DNA of 10,447 nucleotides. Source: Chloroflexota bacterium. GTDB taxonomy: Bacteria; Chloroflexota; Dehalococcoidia; UBA2247; RBG-13-53-26. The notes under the pieces were generated by a model that made no database searches, was not told the DNA's origin, and saw only the letters and a list, made by a program, of their open reading frames with translations. This document shows, piece by piece, positions 7,564-10,447 of this stretch. The DNA is taken from contig JAFNFZ010000119.1 in NCBI GenBank assembly GCA_017885485.1, positions 1 through 10,447 of the forward strand, read 5' to 3'. Made by a program: the position numbers and the translations under genes. Each line of letters starts with the position of its first letter. Position 1 is the first letter of the stretch.

Positions 7564-8295
7564 CTACTTGGCTTTCCACCTCCTTTCGACCTGTGCCTTT
7601 TTGATGCCGAACCGCTTGTCCAAGAAGGCGTAAGTGTTTTCCAGGTCTCGGTTCAGATCCTCAAGATTTCTCTCGTATTCATGGAGACAGGAGTTCTCAG
7701 GCATAGTCTGTCCCTTAGCCGGAACGGCGTAGATATCCATCAGGTCACCTTTCCTTTTCCCCCTGAACCGTATTCTGACTTTCTGGCCTATGAACACGTC
7801 TGTCGGCGCAGTCATTACCTGGATCGGCAAGGCTGTGTGAGCGCCATCGATTTGAACGTATCCCAGCACGAATGGAAGCATCTCTAAAAAGGCATCAGCG
7901 GAGAAAAGCATAACCGAGAATGTGTGAACCTTGCCTGTCAAGGGTAATTCCATCCATTCTGTCTCACCGACCCTGCATTTGGGATTCCAGCAGTGGACTC
8001 TCGGCGGGCAGTAAACCGTCTTACATTTGGGGCATTTCGTCCCGAACAAATGCTTCTCTATCAAGCCCTTGAAGAACTTCGAGACCAGACCATAGCTGTG
8101 GTGGTAGAGCACACCATGGGGGCGATAGATGACCATGAAGTCTTCTTCTTTGCACTCTTCAGCTTTCCCCGGCCCCGAAAGGGCCCTCACCATCTCGTAA
8201 CCTTTGACAGTCCAGTTGCCCTTTCTGGCGTACTCTTCCCATTCTCTCTTGATGGGAGTCGCCTTGTCCTCGATTATCTTGGGCTCTTTTGCCAT
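7564..8295 (-). CDS. DUF35 Zn-ribbon/OB-fold protein, thiolase partner subunit
   Basis: This 243-residue protein has the DUF35 layout. A helix (YGLVSKFFKGLIEKHLFG, ~68-85) leads into a zinc ribbon, C88-x2-C91 and C102-x4-C107, with one more Cys at 96. An OB fold follows (about 113-195; TGKVHTFSVM, PFVLGYVQID, GQKVRIRFRGK). Such proteins have no catalysis of their own. They bind thiolase-fold enzymes or hydratases and help load acyl-CoA, as ChsH2's C-terminal domain does for the aldolase Ltp2, BbsA for BbsB in anaerobic toluene breakdown, and the archaeal thiolase/HMG-CoA synthase complex. Here the thiolase-fold gene ends only 16 bp upstream, strongly suggesting such a complex. Unusual features are the ~70-residue N-terminal extension, a charged C-terminal tail (about 200-243), and four rather than two residues in the second zinc knuckle. 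ATG at 8295 has GGAGG 7 nt upstream. Confidence 0.88.
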   Translation of the reverse strand: MAKEPKIIEDKATPIKREWEEYARKGNWTVKGYEMVRALSGPGKAEECKEEDFMVIYRPHGVLYHHSYGLVSKFFKGLIEKHLFGTKCPKCKTVYCPPRVHCWNPKCRVGETEWMELPLTGKVHTFSVMLFSADAFLEMLPFVLGYVQIDGAHTALPIQVMTAPTDVFIGQKVRIRFRGKRKGDLMDIYAVPAKGQTMPENSCLHEYERNLEDLNRDLENTYAFLDKRFGIKKAQVERRWKAK

Positions 8296-8311
8296 TTCCC
8301 CACCTCCGAGA

Positions 8312-9601
8312 CTAGTCTTTTGAGTAGATGATTACCCCACCCTGACACCCCGTTCCACCGTGGCCTGTGGTAATGGCTTTCTTCGCATTCTTGACCTGGA
8401 GAGTTGCATCACCCAGTTTCTTCCTAACAAGTCCCGCCAATTGCCAGTGCAGGAAGAGGGTCTGGAGCAAAGATGTCGCACCTACCGGATGTGTGAACGC
8501 TGTTAGACCGCCGCTCAGTTGGCAGGGTAGCTTACCGCCACGTTCGACCACTCCTTGCCGAATCAAGGTCTTGCCCTCACCGCGGGGACAGAACATTAGG
8601 TCCTCGTACAAACAAAGCTCTACGCCGTCATACGGGGCAAACAACTCCGCCACATCGAGCTCTTTGAGAGGATCGCGGATACCCGCTTGTGCGTACGCCT
8701 GTTTGGCCGCCTCTCTGGCAAAACCGAAATTGGCCATCTCCGGGTAAGGCGTTTTCGGTTTTTCTACGTTTGCGGGATACAGCCTTTCGTCCGCCTTGTA
8801 GACACCGTGATAGGCCCAGTCCACCAGCCTATCACCCGGTCTCATTGAATCAGACCCCAGACCTACACCCGCTATCCACATCGGATTGCTGGTTAGTCGC
8901 TTTGCCATCTTCTCCGAACCCATCAGAAGACAGCAAGCACCCTCGCTGATGAGAGCACAGTTCCATCTGCGATAAGGCCAGGCGATTATTCTGTCCTTAT
9001 AGTAATCGTCCAGGCCTACGTACCCAGTACCGTGCTCAGCCCTCCACTGGGAAAACGGATTGTGTACCGCATTGTTCCTGTTCCTGACGGCGAGCTTTCC
9101 TAGGTCTTCGATCGTCTCCCCATACAGTTGCATGTGCCGAGTCTCCAGAGCGGCATAGTAGCCATTGTAGAATCCACCCACGGTGAAGTCCCAGTCGGTG
9201 TCAGAAGCTGAGGCTATGAACTCATTGGTAGTAGCAGTGTCCACCTCCGACATCCATTCCCAGCCTAACACCAACACGAGGTCGAACTGCCCGGATCTTA
9301 TGAGGAAATACGCGTTGATTATGGCATCTAGCGGAGTGCTTCCACCCGCCTCGACCCTGTACCCGCCCTTTCTATGCTGTCCGATGTAATCCTGAACAAT
9401 CCAAGACATGCACAGCTGTTGGTTCAAGTGATCGCTGAAGTAGCTGCTCTGTACGAACTCGATTTCCCGCGGATCGAGCTTTGGGAAATCTTCGAGCATA
9501 TTCTTGTATGCCATGGCCACGCCTTCTTCGGCATTGTCATATCGCACCCTGCCTGGTCTGTAGAGGCCGCCTCCCAGTATAGCTACCCGCCTATCATTCA
9601 T
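8312..9601 (-). CDS. Thiolase-fold protein (SCP2-thiolase/Ltp2-like), possible retro-aldolase
   Basis: This 429-residue protein belongs to the thiolase superfamily, nearest in pattern to SCPx-type thiolases and Ltp aldolases. It opens with RRVAILGGGLYRPG. The segment that normally carries the nucleophilic cysteine reads VEAGGSTPLDAI (83-94), with Gly at the expected Cys position. Further conserved blocks are LVLVLGWEWMS (108-118), CALISEGACCLLMG (215-228), LDVAELFAPYD (315-325) and FTHPVGATS with His371. The C-terminal GHGGTGCQGG contains Cys419. Loss of the nucleophile argues against ordinary thiolysis and for aldol-type chemistry, as in Ltp2 (inference). The frame stays open to 9901, but that region is the end of the dehydrogenase gene. 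ATG at 9601, with GGGGG 6 nt upstream, fits the family N-terminus. It is 31 bp after the dehydrogenase and 16 bp before its likely DUF35 partner. Confidence 0.9.
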   Translation of the reverse strand: MNDRRVAILGGGLYRPGRVRYDNAEEGVAMAYKNMLEDFPKLDPREIEFVQSSYFSDHLNQQLCMSWIVQDYIGQHRKGGYRVEAGGSTPLDAIINAYFLIRSGQFDLVLVLGWEWMSEVDTATTNEFIASASDTDWDFTVGGFYNGYYAALETRHMQLYGETIEDLGKLAVRNRNNAVHNPFSQWRAEHGTGYVGLDDYYKDRIIAWPYRRWNCALISEGACCLLMGSEKMAKRLTSNPMWIAGVGLGSDSMRPGDRLVDWAYHGVYKADERLYPANVEKPKTPYPEMANFGFAREAAKQAYAQAGIRDPLKELDVAELFAPYDGVELCLYEDLMFCPRGEGKTLIRQGVVERGGKLPCQLSGGLTAFTHPVGATSLLQTLFLHWQLAGLVRKKLGDATLQVKNAKKAITTGHGGTGCQGGVIIYSKD

Positions 9602-9607
9602 TATCCA

Positions 9608-9612
9608 CCCCC
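9608..9612 (-). promoter_or_regulatory. Ribosome binding site deciding the thiolase-fold start
   Basis: GGGGG on the minus strand lies 6 nt before ATG at 9601, in the 31-bp gap after the dehydrogenase stop. It fixes the start at the conserved N-terminus and rules against the 100-residue upstream extension of the open frame. Confidence 0.65.
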
Positions 9613-9632
9613 TTTGCCGTCGATGGTGTTCT

Positions 9633-10447
9633 CTAGAGACCCAATTCGTGTGCCACGATAGCACGGTGAGCAGCGCTGTCACCGAACATGGTGTCGCCCG
9701 CCTTTGCCCTCCTGTAATAGAGGTGCATATCATGATCCATGGTGAAGCCAACCGCTCCAAATATCTGATGCGCGAGTAACGTGACGCGGCCGTAGGCCTC
9801 ACCTGTCCATGCCTTGGCAATCGCCACATCCATGGCAGCAGGTATGCCTTCCGAGACCTTCCATGCTGCTTTGTAGGTGACAAAGCGGGAGCCATCCACA
9901 TCGCTAACCATATTGGCGCAGTAGTGCTGGACAGCCTGGAAACTACCTATTGGCCGGTTGAATTGGACCCTCTCCTTGGCATAGGCCACAGCCATATCCA
10001 GTGCCGCTTGAGCCCCACCGACCATCTCAGCGCATTTCGCTACCTTCGCCCTCTCCAGCACACCCTCAATGACCTTCCAGCCTTGATTTAACATGCCCAG
10101 GATGTTCTCTTTCGGCACAGCTACTTTGTCAAACACAACTTCACACTTCTTGTCACGAGCGAGGGTTTTCAAGAGGGTACACTTCACACCGGGCGCCTTG
10201 GAGTCCACCAAAAAGATGGTGATCCCGTTTTCGGGTTTGCCCGTCATCTTCGTCCTGGCAACGCACAGCAGATAGTCAGCAACATTGGCGTCAGGGACAA
10301 AAAGCTTCGTGCCAGTGATAACGTATTCGCCATTCCGCGAGGTTGCCTTAGTCTTCACGGATGTGGCGTCATATTTGGCGGAACCCTCAGTCAATGCCAA
10401 GGTCAGCATCAACTTACCCGTAGCCACCCTGGGAAGCAAATCCGTCT
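9633..10447 (-). CDS. Acyl-CoA dehydrogenase, N-terminus cut by window edge
   Basis: This flavoprotein would desaturate an acyl-CoA at the alpha-beta bond and pass electrons to an electron-transfer flavoprotein. About 271 C-terminal residues are present, and roughly 100-130 lie beyond the window. Visible blocks are LLPRVATGKLMLTLALTEGS (the LALTE flavin/substrate motif), the middle beta domain with GEYVITGTKLFVPDA, GLDMAVAY-like helix residues, RVQFNRPIGSFQAVQH (FAD-binding Arg and Gln) and IFGAVGFTMDHDMHLYYRRAKA. At the position of the YEGT motif, which holds the catalytic glutamate in medium/short-chain enzymes, the sequence reads MFGD. The usual base is therefore missing here. Some bacterial steroid-degrading dehydrogenases are heterotetramers in which one subunit lacks the glutamate, and this could be such a subunit. 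It is the first visible gene of the minus run; a partner may lie beyond the right edge. Confidence 0.93.
   Translation of the reverse strand, partial: TDLLPRVATGKLMLTLALTEGSAKYDATSVKTKATSRNGEYVITGTKLFVPDANVADYLLCVARTKMTGKPENGITIFLVDSKAPGVKCTLLKTLARDKKCEVVFDKVAVPKENILGMLNQGWKVIEGVLERAKVAKCAEMVGGAQAALDMAVAYAKERVQFNRPIGSFQAVQHYCANMVSDVDGSRFVTYKAAWKVSEGIPAAMDVAIAKAWTGEAYGRVTLLAHQIFGAVGFTMDHDMHLYYRRAKAGDTMFGDSAAHRAIVAHELGL

Noticed and set aside
9602..9901. Upstream 100-codon extension of the thiolase-fold frame
   Set aside because: It overlaps the dehydrogenase C-terminus in another frame, reads as unstructured low-plausibility protein, and a ribosome site plus conserved family N-terminus mark the start at 9601.
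1..10447. CRISPR arrays, tRNA/rRNA, insertion sequences, attachment sites or toxin/defence genes
   Set aside because: I saw no direct-repeat arrays, transposase motifs or structured RNA; coding density is near complete with metabolic genes.

Overview
The window is about 10.4 kb of gene-dense bacterial DNA of moderate GC, with no RNA genes, mobile elements or CRISPR repeats that I can see. It looks like a catabolic locus of an anaerobe. It has a tungsten/molybdopterin aldehyde:ferredoxin oxidoreductase (an oxygen-sensitive family), a cysteine-rich 4Fe-4S protein, an iron-type alcohol dehydrogenase and several acyl-CoA enzymes. This mix is familiar from uncultured Chloroflexota (Dehalococcoidia-like) and Desulfobacterota, but the sequence alone does not settle the taxon.

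Layout: at the left edge is the 3' part of an acyl-CoA synthetase on the + strand (1-1290). Everything else, from the right edge back to 1287, is one co-directional minus-strand run. In transcription order it is: acyl-CoA dehydrogenase (cut by the right edge), thiolase-fold protein, DUF35 Zn-ribbon/OB-fold protein, family I CoA-transferase subunits A and B (8-bp overlap), SCP2 lipid-binding protein, iron-containing alcohol dehydrogenase, aldehyde:ferredoxin oxidoreductase, and a 2x[4Fe-4S] protein. Most gaps are 16-48 bp; the two larger ones are about 91 bp before CoA-transferase A and 112 bp before the Fe-S gene. The synthetase and the Fe-S gene converge and overlap by 4 bp. The promoter of the run lies beyond the right edge.

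How the genes may work together (inference): an acyl-CoA is made by the synthetase or the CoA-transferase and desaturated by the dehydrogenase. It is then cleaved by the thiolase-fold/DUF35 pair. The thiolase-fold protein lacks the usual nucleophilic cysteine, so it may be a retro-aldolase, like the Ltp2-ChsH2 pair of steroid side-chain breakdown, rather than a true thiolase. A retro-aldol cut releases a carbonyl compound, which would explain an alcohol dehydrogenase and an aldehyde oxidoreductase at the end of the same run, with the Fe-S protein as possible electron carrier. An SCP2 protein suggests a bulky hydrophobic substrate such as a steroid, terpenoid or long-chain acyl-CoA. The substrate cannot be read from the sequence.
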